Shown in pieces: positions 15,201 through 28,200 of a stretch of DNA of 64,000 nt; position 1 is the stretch's first letter; every line of letters begins with the position of its first letter. The stretch spans positions 590,480-654,479 of the forward strand of contig SJOL01006711.1 in the NCBI GenBank assembly GCA_004794785.1, given 5' to 3'. The DNA comes from Opisthorchis felineus (lineage: Eukaryota > Platyhelminthes > Trematoda > Opisthorchiida > Opisthorchiidae). The notes under the pieces are model-generated. The model was not told the DNA's origin. It searched no databases and saw nothing but the letters and a program-made list of their open reading frames with translations. A program made the position numbers and the translations under genes.

Positions 15201-16225
15201 AATGCCAACTTATAACGACGGGAATTTAAACCAACACCTCCCCCCAAACAGTTGCGAAACATGATATTATTCTGATACAATCAGTTAATTTATCGCTTGA
15301 TAATAATTTCACTGCATCATATATATAAGTACGCATTTACCCAACACATACGCACTTTTCCAGAATTGGTTTTAGATACTATCAAATGATTGAAAATATG
15401 TGAATGTTCAGAGGCTGAGCAATCTCTTATCACTTATAATGAGAACAAACCAGCTGAATGAGTTGCAAAACATTGGGAGGAAATCTCAAAGTTAGGCATG
15501 CCTTCCCCGTAAACAGAGAGACGCAGACTTTACTTACCCGGAAGACAACATGGTATGTGGAGTGGTTTCGGAAAAAATGATCGTGCTCCCTTCCACTGGC
15601 ACAAGAATAGCGCCAGAAGGATCAGAATGCAGGCAACGAAAGCAAAAAGTGCCACGTATATGATGATTTCCCGGGTGTGTAAGCTCCGTTCCATACCTTG
15701 ATTTTCTACCGGTTGTTTCTCTAGTTGGCCGTCAGTTGCGGCGCCCGTACCTGACGTAAAATAAAATTCTGATAAGATGTCAGTTTTAACTGAAAGAAAC
15801 AAATTTAGCAGAATGTGATATCAACATGTTTATTAGGATGTTTCACTCTGAAACATGGGGAAAAGTTTGTGCCCAATCGTCTTCTAGATGACTAGCACAA
15901 TTATGTGGCACTTTCCTGCGATGAGTCACTCGAATGTGCGAAATTCATACAACAGGATTTAGGCAAAGTAAAGTTGGTCTTTAGATTCACGATATCACTA
16001 CGTGTGATGCTCTTGTAATGTACTCAACTGATTTGCCAATATATTCCCGCTGGGGATTGTTGTCCAACACAAGACTAAAGAAAGTCCTCCATTATTGCAA
16101 ATTATGCACCGAGTTAAGCTATACTGGTTCCTTTCATTAAAAGGAGTGAGTAGCCGTGGAATCACTATCAGTGCCACTACTGACTGATTTCCTTAGGGTT
16201 AAACTCGAGGGCAAAGAACTGACTG

Positions 16226-16263
<38 letters not shown>

Positions 16264-19200
16264 AGATTCTGTTCAATACCACAGACGCACCCCGTATTGC
16301 TGCTGAAGTGCGGAACTTGAAAGAAATGTCAAGTTGGTTCAATAACCTCAGTATATTTGTCATAGAATGGGAACTGGACGATTAGCTCTCTAAAATTATT
16401 GCTAAACTGTATTCGAAGAATCAAAGTGGACGAGACGACTTTTCATGGCCTGGCCTTTCAGAAGCATAAAAGAAACCTAGCTTCACTGTATGCTTTAAGA
16501 GCTGGATAATTATGTTCCGATGACACAAAGTGCCTTCTGCACCATACACAAAGGTGGATATCTTAACTAGTTTATTTCATTCACTCTGCGAAAACGGACA
16601 AAAACTAAAGTAAAAAAAGTCAAGACCAGCAACATTCATTGATACTCTTTAAAGAGCGACTCGGTAGCAGAAGCGTTAACTAAAGTTCCTTACAATCCTG
16701 CGGGGTTCAGTCCAATGAGGCTAATCTTCGACGCTTTTCTTAAACTTACTTCTCTACCGTTTCAAAGTGATTAAAAATTCTAGTGCTAAACCCCGCAGCG
16801 CTGACTATTCAGTTCATGTGAACATGGTACCACATTCATGAATCGCGCACAATACCTGAACAAACAGTCTGGAAAACACCGTCGAACAATGAGATAGAAG
16901 GCTAATCCGGAGTTCTATTTTCGCCCATTTTGTCATGGTTTTTGGCGAGGTGCTGCATTTCAGATCGTGTATCAAATACTCCAAAAACGGTCCACAGCCG
17001 TCATGTTGATTTTATCTCGTGAATGTCAAGGTTATCACTATCCCACTGCTCACACCTTGACCGGCTTAGTCTTTATCTGTCGCCTGACGATAGTGCAAGT
17101 TATATATCCCATATGACCAACCAGTTGTCTGTGTGTTAGCTGACCTCTGACCCAACTTACACACAGATTTCCCTACACTCATATTTGCCTCACCGTAAAC
17201 AGTTAAATAATATTACGCCAAACACTATAGGGGCCAGAAAATGAAACATTTGTGGCCCATGTTAGCAAAACCTTTTCTTATCCAAAGGTAAAATAACAAC
17301 CGTAAACTATGCAAGGCTGATCAACAAAGTAGCAATCCACAAAGATTCACACGTCTACTGTGCTCACTGTTTGACCCACTGCTTGACCAGACCTCATTTA
17401 TGATGCTTCCACCCGATACATCTTTATTGGGACAAAACTCGCACCAGATTTAATTGTAAAGGAACAATAATACTTAATCCATATTCCTGTATTCATATTT
17501 GCAATAAATCTTAAAGGATTTGGATCTTCAACTTTTATCCTCAAGTTGCACACTCTTGTTCATTTTGAAGTAAATACTAAAATATATGTTTCATCTTTTT
17601 TGCAATGAACCCTTGAAATGCTGCGCCCTTGTCACATTTCATTTGGTAAGAAAACATAGACGTTGGAAAAATTAAGACAAATTTGCATAGTAGCATGTTT
17701 GATAACAGCCCGACAGGAATTACCTCTGGGAACCTAAAAAGGCCGCCAGGTTACCGCGCGGTTCATGTGAACTGATCGACCTAAATGTACTTTACTGATT
17801 TCGGCTTCAGCTACTGGTAACCAGAATTCGAATTGTGGAGCTGGTTCCGGTTTTCGGGATAGATCTTTCAGTAGGTATCACCAAAAGTACCCCATTTAAA
17901 ATACTATCTCCGCCAAAGGAACACCTTCCTAAATGCACATTGTTGCGTGTTGGGTGGTTTTGGTGGGGAACCGCAAGCTTGCTAGTTTCTTGCATAATTC
18001 AAGCATCTCAGTCGTCTGTATGTTGTTTACAAAGCTAAGGAGCGACTTAATGTAGAGAAGTATGTAGCTGTTTCATTATTTCATTATACATTCATTATAA
18101 ATAAGCGCCACTACTCCTTGTGCCATTCAGTCGCTACCACTTCCTAAGAAACCACGTGGTGGCTGTTTCCCAAGAAAGCCATTTTAAATCGGACTGAATG
18201 GTACTACGGACTGGGTTTTTCGGCGTACATACCGGGACAGGGAGAGTTTGAACAGTTTCTCGTCTGCTTCCATGGCTGCGGACAACTTGCCACCAAGCTT
18301 TCGATCCCACTCTTTACGGTACTTGAAATGGGAGCAACGGCTGAGTGTGCACAAAGGCGGTAGCGTGACTGTTGACAGTAGGCCTTCTCAGATGTTCTGG
18401 AGGAGTCGGAGGGACTGCATGTACTCCATTCTGTCCAGACTGGTAAAGCATTCATCGGTAGGTTTGCTTCGTGGTGAACAAGACAAAGGGGATTATTGTC
18501 AAGCATATTATTCAATCAAATTTAACATGCAACATGTTACGCTGATCGCTACGGAATTCGCAGAAATTGGCTTCAACCTCGCACACATAAAAGCTCGGTA
18601 AATACTAGAAGGATGACACACATCAACCGAGCCTTTCGGGTTGCGTAATAGGACGCAAACAAAAATCTACCCTCCGGTTGCTAGGGGCGTATTCCGACCC
18701 ATTGCCTCTACACGAGAAGAACTGTGCGCGTCACTTGAAGATTTCTGTGCATACTAACATTTAGCGTTTAAATTCTGCGAATCAGGCTCTTATTTAGTGT
18801 GAAACTCTGCAAATTCAAACATGAAGACCGTACCATTTACAATTGCTTACTTTTGGTTCCAGTAATCACGAAGATTTGCAAGTACGAAACAAGTCAAAAA
18901 TTCATTAGCATATTGCGAACATTATGAAGCGAATGAGAGTTATCAATGGGCATTTTTCCTGCCAGTGGGGCCAATTTATGTAGAAAAAGCCAAGATGCAC
19001 CGCGCAGCTGTGTGCATTTCATGAAAATCTAGGAAGCTTCGAATTCGCGACCACCAGATTAGTAGTTTGAACACAACCGTTCGGCCATCAGCAGCTGATC
19101 TGCCCTGTGGTTGACTCAAACTTGGACAGGATATAGCGCCATCATCCTTCACTCACGGAATCCACAAGTTTTTCATCTGTTGGCTGGAAAGTGAAATGTT

Positions 19201-22200
19201 CTGTCGGACTTAGTCGGAAAACTGTTTGTCCAGATGCCCGATTTTCTATAACTTTTCCGAGAACCATGTCGAACTGAAATAAGTTGAGAGGTCCTGTCCA
19301 AATATTTCATTAGCTCCTACAAAACACCATAAATCTAATAGTAACGTGGTTTAAAGGATTTTTCACACATTAAACCTCCCGTAGTCGTGCATGTCCACTC
19401 AATTGCTTCACAAAGCCGGCGTTGTTAAACCCTTTATTTTGTAGGGGAGTGAGCACTCAACTGTTACTTTCTTCTGTGCCGCCTACTATTCAAGGTGTTA
19501 TTGTTCGGAGGATCGAAGAGTTACTGTTCGTAACACATACCGAAAAAATTAACAACAGAACAAGCTATTTGGTCTTGTAATCATCTGCGGGGTTGTGGAG
19601 TGTTAAAGTGATCTAATCATAAATATATAGAGGTAGCATTAGAATCCCCGAAGGATAATACAAAAATGCTCTGCTAACCGCTTATTCGGACACTTGAACT
19701 GCCTGTTTAATTTTCTGTTGATACAAGGCTTCGCAACCTGATACACACCGTACGTGAATGGACCTATTTCTTCCTGCAAGTTTATTAGCCCGTGGGTTAC
19801 ACAACCGATATTTTTAATAATATGCTAACCACCGAAACAAAACATATGTTCAAATGGTGAGAAAGACTAGAGATTTCTCCAAAGTTTATTGGAGGAAGTG
19901 ACCAATACAAAAACTACAAGAAGTAAACAAATACGAGTACCGGCAATAGAATCAAATACTGCTTTTAGTTTCGGCGATATCGGCAATTTTAGCATTAAGC
20001 AAAACCAGCCGTAAAACATTTATATTCACTGCTGTTTACAGAAGGAAATTCCCTTGACGTCCTGAGTGTTGAGTCAACTAGAACAAAGGTATCCATTGCA
20101 ATGAATGTTCGGCTGAATAACAGCACAAACTGGTGAATCACCCCAGTTTCACTTGAACCCCAGTTGGTACAACTTTGTGGGTGAACAGTCGATTTGAAAA
20201 AGTCCATTTATTAAATAAACCTTAAATACTTTACGAGACCTGAGAAGAGAGAGAATCTCTCACCATTCTAAACAGTCTGCCGATGTCGTAAACAGTTCAC
20301 ATGTCGAGGCACACATTGTTAGGATAGCTTAACAGCTATCTCCTACGGACTCACACTAGAGACTTTGAATGAGGGCAGCAGGCCTGGTCAGCTGCCTTCA
20401 TTCACCCAAACGTCTCGCCGACGGATAAGGAAACTTCCCGAATATTCGGTGTGTGCACTGATGATGCCCCCACCATTGTTGGTCAGGAGTTCACTTGCTA
20501 AATGGCAAACAGCTCAACAGCAACCTGATCAACTCTCAGTAAAGCAACCCAAACTACCAATTTTTCGGTGCACTTCTGCACCCAGAACTGAATTACTTCC
20601 TTTGATTTTACTCATCAAGACGGCCAGCCATTTGATGTCCACGCTATGCAAAGCGGATCGGCAATAAAATTTTCCAAAGAAGCAGGAGAATTTCTGGCTG
20701 AACATTCAACCGTGGATCAAAAACAAATGAAAGATATGTTGTCATTATTTTTAACGACGATGATTATCTTATAATTCTATTTCCAGATTACCAGGATATA
20801 TATATACACATCAAAGCATAGGCTACTGGAATTAGTTGGAGGACTGTTTTGATAACTTTCCGCAAAAAGGCTGTGGTTGAAGCATACAGTTTGATTTCTT
20901 CTTGAAGTTCGGCCACAACTATCTCCCAGATCATTCTACTGGAAGTTAACTCCAAGGCTTCACTAAATAAAGCTAAAGGAGTATTTTCGCTCATCGGAGA
21001 ACGGATTCTTGTGTGTGTTATCAGCTGATCAGATTTAAGTGACAAACAACTGACAACAGAAAACAGCCCACAGGTTTTGGAATCAGCTGATTTTGAAAAA
21101 AAATAATTCTAGCAGATAAAAAGCAGAGGTTGGAAGCAGCATCGCCATTTTAAATAGCATGAAAAGCTGCTTCCTGGTTGACTTCTCACTAGATTTGCTT
21201 CTTTTTTCCTACATCCCTTAGTTTGATGTGGTGAAACTGTCTAAGTTCCAAAAATACACTGCGAGTCTTTCCTTTTGTAAAATACTGATGTGTTTTATTT
21301 TCCCGGGGTTATATGATGACAACTTCTTGCTGTTTATTATCTAGGAGCTGTGCGTAATAGTTGCGTCTGCCAGGTTTGGTTGTTGGAAGTGAGTCCCCTC
21401 TGTTGAAGATCAAAGTTCTAGGGCACACAAATAGAAGAAGAGATTAGAGCTATCGCTGTCTTTTTATGAGTGCATTAGAATTCTTAGTCAGTGGAACTAG
21501 TTTTGGCATTTCAGTGGTCCCGAGAAAAGTTAGATCATATTTAACATACAAATTAACAGCATGTTATGTTGCATTAATGAACACAGTCCTTGACAGACTA
21601 AAACGAGCTGCTTGCGCAGACATGTTTGAGACGTTACGCTTTCTGCTGAGCAGCAAATCCAGGCTGATTTTTTTGCCACACACAAGTGTAATCCAAAATA
21701 CTTTTGTCTCCTGACTCTGTCTTACGACGTTATATGAACTGTTCTTTGATCGACATTCGTCGTTTGTATTTTCTAACCTAGTTAGCTGGACTAGCAATGC
21801 GACGTTTATTCGAGGGTCACCTAGGAAAATGTACACTAGGTGCAAAACGCATGTGTTGGATAAACTGAGTAGAGCATGCTCCACCAAACTGACTGATCGA
21901 TCGCGGTTGTCACGTCTTTGGTTGAGCACAAGCCTCCTATTAGTATGATAGGTGACATTCCCGGAAATAACATTTTTTAGGCTGCCAACATCTGACCTCG
22001 GGTGGAATCTGACTGACTATATTCTGTGACATTATTAGGAGCTGAATCTAATTATTGGAAGATTACATGTGTCATTTGGATCGGGCGCTTACAATACTTG
22101 ATTAGATCAGACCACGATCGATGAGAGCTAAAAGTGCACGGTTGCTCAGGGGAAATTAGGCTACAAGGAGAGTTCGGTTATGGTGAGTATCATTCTGATA

Positions 22201-25200
22201 GAGCCAGTAAGAAGTATCGAAGTCTGAAACTCTGGACCCAACCCTGGAAGTCAGTGTTCTCAGTGATAGGTGGTTCCTAGCACATAATGGCGAGAAACTT
22301 GCGTTGTAATTCCTACAGTATCCAAGAGGGCACAAGCATTTCCCATCCAAATTGAACTAAAACATACAGTTGCATTTTCTTACTCGTATTCGCACTCAGA
22401 AGAGTTCGCAGCTTGTGTAAGACGCCCTATCCATTATTGGATTTTGTTCACGCAATGTTCCTGGGATCACAAATCCCTTGTGGCTCACCTGTAGTCTTTC
22501 CACAACTGATTTCAACATGTAATGCACAAATATTAAATGGAGGGCAGCTGGAAGTATCCATCACTAGAGAAGTTAGATTCGGATGTTCCCACCCGTAAAA
22601 TTCTAGTCAACTCTCTAAAATGGACATTCAGTGAACCGCAGTCTTCTAATATTAGTATCTAGTGAACTTCCACTACTGTTTTATACACCAATGAAAGACT
22701 GCAGCTGATGGGGTTTCCTTAGCAAAAGCACCCTTGAGAGTATTTTATTGAGTTTTAAGTGCGATCACACGTCCTTCCTTATAAAATCTACCTGCTTACA
22801 TTAAATTTGGTCTCCGCATCAGTGGATTTACTCTGCATTGGAAGACCGCAACCAAAAATGGCAGTAACTACCTGTGATTTCCGACAGGGTATCCATAAAT
22901 TAGGGGGTTAGTAATGATAAGTTTATGCAGAAATATTCTTAGCCTTTCTAGTTGTTTCCAGCTTGTTTAGTTCTGCGTCGCTAAACTTGTTATGCAGAGG
23001 CCGACTAATTTAATAGCAAGCGTCGAGCTGACGACGACACAAAATGCAAAGAATCAGATTCAGATTGATCGTGAAATACGCTTTTCCGCACCGCAACCTG
23101 ACCAGCGCAAGCAGTATTATCCTCGGTTCTAGCGCGTCATTATTATGCTGTAAATTGTTCACTTATGTTTCGTTTTCACACTGTTCTGGATTCAGTCAGT
23201 GATCACTAAAGCGGATGGCCGAAAGTGTAATGGTAGAAGTAGTCTAATACGCTATCCAAAAGCCATGCTTGTCAACCGAACTCTCCCATTTCAGTTTACC
23301 TTCAAGAAAAAGGAATACCTTCTGTTTTACGCTTGCCGCAGAGCTAATGAAGGAAATAGGCCTTGGAACAAAGCTCAACTCATTGTTCTTGATGTCCGCT
23401 GATGCGCGATCATTTGGTGGGTCGGACCCCATTCACGTAACGTTAATTTGAGCCTACCAGCAAGTTTAATGGTCCGATGGATCTGCAGGTGTCACAATTT
23501 CATGACCACGTATTCACTAAAAACACAACTTTCTGCATAACTGTACAGCATTCAAAAACTGAGTTAAAAAGAAGCCTAAAAAACAAATTCCTGCTTCGGT
23601 TTCCCCACGTAGGATAGTGCCATGCAGACTCCGAAGGTATACATGTATATGAATGCTGTGTGTAACTCTACGAAGTTTGCATTTTTGTCAGGTTTTTCAG
23701 TTGTTTGTTCGGTCAACTTATTTAACCGGGTCTGGTCTTTTTTCTCAGTTAGTAGCTCAGGTAATCCTGCGACAAATTAAAACCCGCTGTTTTGTGACGT
23801 GACGATATTTTTTATTGGACGCCACTGGTCATTGCAAATTTAAGCTTGCTTCAGCTAGATGTAGACAATGAATGAAATAACCGAAGCACATTTAACTGAA
23901 CTTCTTCGTTCAACTTTTGGACTGCTTCATTTAGCTGGTTTGCTACCTCAGTGTTTCGCCTAGAGTGAAAAAACCCGATGAACTTAGAACAAACCTTTAT
24001 GTTCTCCACTCTAGTCTAGACCAACGCCAAACACGAAACAGTGACCTGCTTGCATGAGTCACAACTGCAAGCGGGATCAATGTGTGCCTACAACAATAAC
24101 GCGTACCAGGTGGGGGAAAACCGGCTACACTAAATTGAGATACAAGGTAAATTCAACAAGCTGATTGGTAAACCAACAAGGCTGCTGCCTTCTTGTCAGT
24201 TATGCGACTGATGTTGTTTCTGCCGCTACTTTGTCGCATGGAAGTCTAAGTACACTCAGATAGTCATCCAGTTACACACCTACAGCAGGGTAGACAAGTA
24301 GGCACACGTGTTCTTTCGTACACGAACGTCTGTTGTTAAAAATAAACTTCGGAGGGAAATGAGAGACAACTGATATAGTGGAATGACTGACATTTGCAAA
24401 TGCTGCTAAGACGTGTATACCAAGCCGGGAGATAAAAAAAACGCCCATTACAACTATTATAATTGTACACGAAGCACGATTCCAAATTACGTTCCCATCC
24501 CCTGCAGAGCGACGATTTAATGAAAAAGTCAAATTTTATCAGCTCCCATCAGAATGATAATCATAAATGTAAATGGATAATGTAATGTAAATGGACGTAT
24601 GAATCGAAATTGTCTCTACTGAAAATAAGCGACACATACCAGTGACTTCAGCTGTCCAACTTGGTCAGCACGACCAGACATTATTCTATGGCTTTTATGC
24701 TAGAGTGGAGATTCATCTGGTATTTATTCCCTTAAATAGTGCCATTCTGAGTGCTGATATGCAATCCCTCCTTGAAACTCAGTGATTTAAGGTAATATAC
24801 AACACCCGTTCCTGGTGAAGTATGCATTTTTGGAATAGTTCGGAGAATCACACTAGACTATCTGAGATATCTGTCAGGTGATCTTCCAAGCCCGACCGGT
24901 ATGTGCACACTAATAACGCCACTGCAACGAATGACGACATCCGCGGTATAGGAATGTGGAAGAACTGTTAGTAAAAGGCCGGTTTAGATATAATTGTGTG
25001 GCATTCAAAACGGATCTGTTGGTTAACAATGGCTGATCTACGGGACGTGTCCGCACAGCAGGCAAGGCACAAGTGGTTCACGCAGAACCAAATACCGTAC
25101 TGCAAATCGACGGTGTTAACGTAAACCCGGTGGGAGGTGATCGGCTAGCAAGCAAGTAGCGGCTTGTTGAGATACATCACCGACTTATGCAAAACGACAT

Positions 25201-28200
25201 AACAAGGAGAACCAGCACTAGTTCTTTTACACTTAGGTCTTTGCCCTATCTCTCAAGCCCTTCAAGTTCCAGTGCAACAAATTATCATAAAAAGGCTTGC
25301 TAGATGTTTGTTATTGTTTCATTCAGCTGTAAATGGGCATGTAGACTGTAGACCAGTATTTGGATCGCTACCAATACTGTCATCTCGGAATATGGCAACA
25401 GAGGCAAATTTGTATCGACATGAAATCGGACCAGAATTACCTCTGGCATTTGTTGGCTAGAAATGGAGGATAACCCAGGCAGTTTGCCGGCGCTTCATTT
25501 GTGGAAGAGTACGCCAGCGACCGCCTAGTCTGATCCAGCTCAGGCATGTGCGTCTGCAGGTTGCACGAATAAAAGTGACTCTGATTGTACCCAGCAGTTC
25601 GAATGACGTACCTGCCTATACGTTCATACAAACGACTGTCCACTAGACGAACCCATCAAGCGGCAGCTTTTCCGGAGACTTTAAGCCAAGATAACCATCT
25701 TTCATACTTATTTGAGGACGGTTGCAATAGCGGAATTTCAGTCACCAATCGACCTTGAGTGAGCTGATTCTGGCATTCGTTTCACTTGGCGCATCCACCG
25801 TACCTTGTTGTGCTTCAGGGTTTGGTTTCAAACATAAGTATTGGAAATTTTGTCTGACCACTGATGTTGGAGAGTCTTTCCCAGACAGCGTAAGTGAATG
25901 TTGTCAAGCTTTCTAGTGTCCTGCAGGCTCAGTGTCCATTTTTAATTGCTACACGGTAGTAAAGGTAATATGATAGTCCGGTATTCTGCGACCTTTTGTT
26001 CACGCAAATGTTGCGGATGCCCAAAACGCACTTATATAGGCCACTAAATGCAAAACCTCCTTTGTAACCGGAGTATCTAGTTCATTGCCGACTGTGAAGT
26101 CTGTGGTTGGATTGCTCCACAACGTGCCAAACTGCGACCACCATTTCGAATACGTAGTTCCTACTGTTGCAAAGCCCAAACGAGTTAACGAAAGACAACA
26201 CAAGACAAGTACTTCACAAGCAGTGCTAACTATACCAGGGCAGGCAAACCGTGCCGTCACTCCCTGTAATTATGCCCCCTAATTAACAGGTGAACAAATC
26301 GGGGTACTCATATTACGAGCCGGACACATCCTTCGATTGGAGTGCCTGCTGATCAGCGGAACGCATTGATAAACGCATCTGAATCAACCATCGATTGCAC
26401 CTCGACGCCAAAACTGCATTGCATCGGATTGCTGTGCTGTCTTTGTTTCCACACGGAAACTTGGGTTCTCGACCGGTTTTACTCGCGATGTCTGTGCAAA
26501 ATACTTCGGATCGAGTTGGAGGAAGGAATCCCGAACAACCAAGTCCGTCGGGGAGAAAGCAATGTTAAATTTTAAGACGGCCCATGAAATTAACATCACA
26601 GCTGAGCACGCGTAAGACGGATGGATGGATGTGGTCAGCTGAGGGAGCGATTCCTTAATCTGGAATTTCTAAACTTCCGCTACTGAGACAGACTCGGAGT
26701 AAGTAGTAGGCCTAGTAACTCCCAGTTTAGAACACAGGAAGTCTTGACTTTCGATACTGCTGCTCATGCTGGTGCAGAGCAAAAACGCGTGCACCTTCGC
26801 AAAACAATGTTTTGGAACACGTTCGTTTCGGTTTAAATGTCAGATATGTTGTAATTACTGGCGTGTTTTAGAGCCATCTATGCCAAAACTCTTCCTAGGT
26901 TTGACAAGGATATTTTTCATTAAGTGTAAAAAATTTTTGGAGCAAATCTCTCAAGTAAATGAACGCCTGAGTACTTACCAGTGACGGTTACCTTAGCCAT
27001 GGCATAACGGTATTCCATTCCAAGGCATTCTGCAACGCAAGTGTAATTGCCCGCGTCCTTTTCCGTCACGTTTTCTATTATCAGATGGTTGTAGTCGTTG
27101 AGGATAATATGTGCAAAGTTGTCTTTATTCACACGCTTTCCGTCTTTGAGCCAATATACCTAGAGCGTTTAGAGAGAGAATGACGTTATGTAAGCTACGT
27201 TTTTTGTGCAGAACCGCTCAAGCACTGAAATCCCGAAATATAAATGTTTATGGTATTGAAAGCAAATAATAGACGGATCATAGATCAAACTCCAACGCAG
27301 ATTGAAACGGTCTACGTTGGTATTAATACGGTCAGCACTCAGGAAAACTTTTGTCATTGTTTAAGCGTAACAGACTTCTCACAGGTCAGTGTTTGTTGTT
27401 ACTAGTCAGTGACCAAGCACTAGCAGCCAGCTTGATTGAGACAGCCTAGGAATCCACATACCAAAATATCCTTCAAGTTTAACCAAATCCTTGAAATTTG
27501 AGACTGTATGCAACAATCATTGCTAATGAGGAGAATGTGGGATTAGGTTTATTATTACCAACTTGCTATCGACCGGGGCTGCTGGTACCACTTCGGTCCT
27601 TGTTTTTCCTTAAGCCAGATGTCCAGCGCAGACTATCTCTGAAGTTGCTTGTAATTTGGATAAATAACACATTTTAGTTTATTGTGTACGCATGCTGTCA
27701 AATTCTTCAGCTTACTCGCAAGCAGAAATTCATGAGGTAAAACTCTTCTCTCGTTCTATGCCATATGCAGGTATACATGTTTACCATTCACAAGATTCGT
27801 GTACAAGCCACTGCTTAACTTTACTGACAACATACATCAATACATCTAGGAAAGTAATACTAACGAGCGGAAGTACGTACATGATATCTCCTTGGACCTG
27901 GAAGAAAATTTACTGGGGTCTGACTGAAAGCGTTGTGAACAGAACAGCATATTAAAGTCGTGATTAGTTCCACATAAAGATGGTGAACTTTTGAAATGTT
28001 ATTATGTACTCACCTCAGGTTCCGGTTTACCTTTTGGAGGGATACAAGTAAGAACCAAACGTTTGCCGTAGGACAAATCGGTCGACACCGGTTCCAGTTG
28101 AAACTTCCTATCCAGATCTGGTTTTGTATGTAATAAATATACGAAACATTGTTTAGTTACGTTATCCATCTAAATGGCGTCCCGGATCATGTCTAACTAA

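Larger units (their letters stand above)
18440..26978 (-). other. unc5 intron 3
   Basis: 8.5 kb between Ig2 and TSP1. It holds a SINE copy (18955-19165) and a LINE reverse transcriptase tail (26320-26575). In vertebrate UNC5 a first TSP1 exon would sit in this interval; I scanned the minus strand for a W-x-x-W-x-x-C pattern and found none. The frame 26260-26000 (-) has tryptophans ([11 protein letters not shown]) but no cysteines in TSP1 spacing. Confidence 0.7.

Noticed and set aside
18248..18601. 117-codon plus-strand frame
   Set aside because: Antisense shadow of the TSP1 exon; the minus strand has domain and splice evidence.
26000..26260. Minus-strand frame with [11 protein letters not shown] as a candidate first TSP1 exon
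   Set aside because: No cysteines in TSP1 spacing and no acceptor and donor in phase 1.
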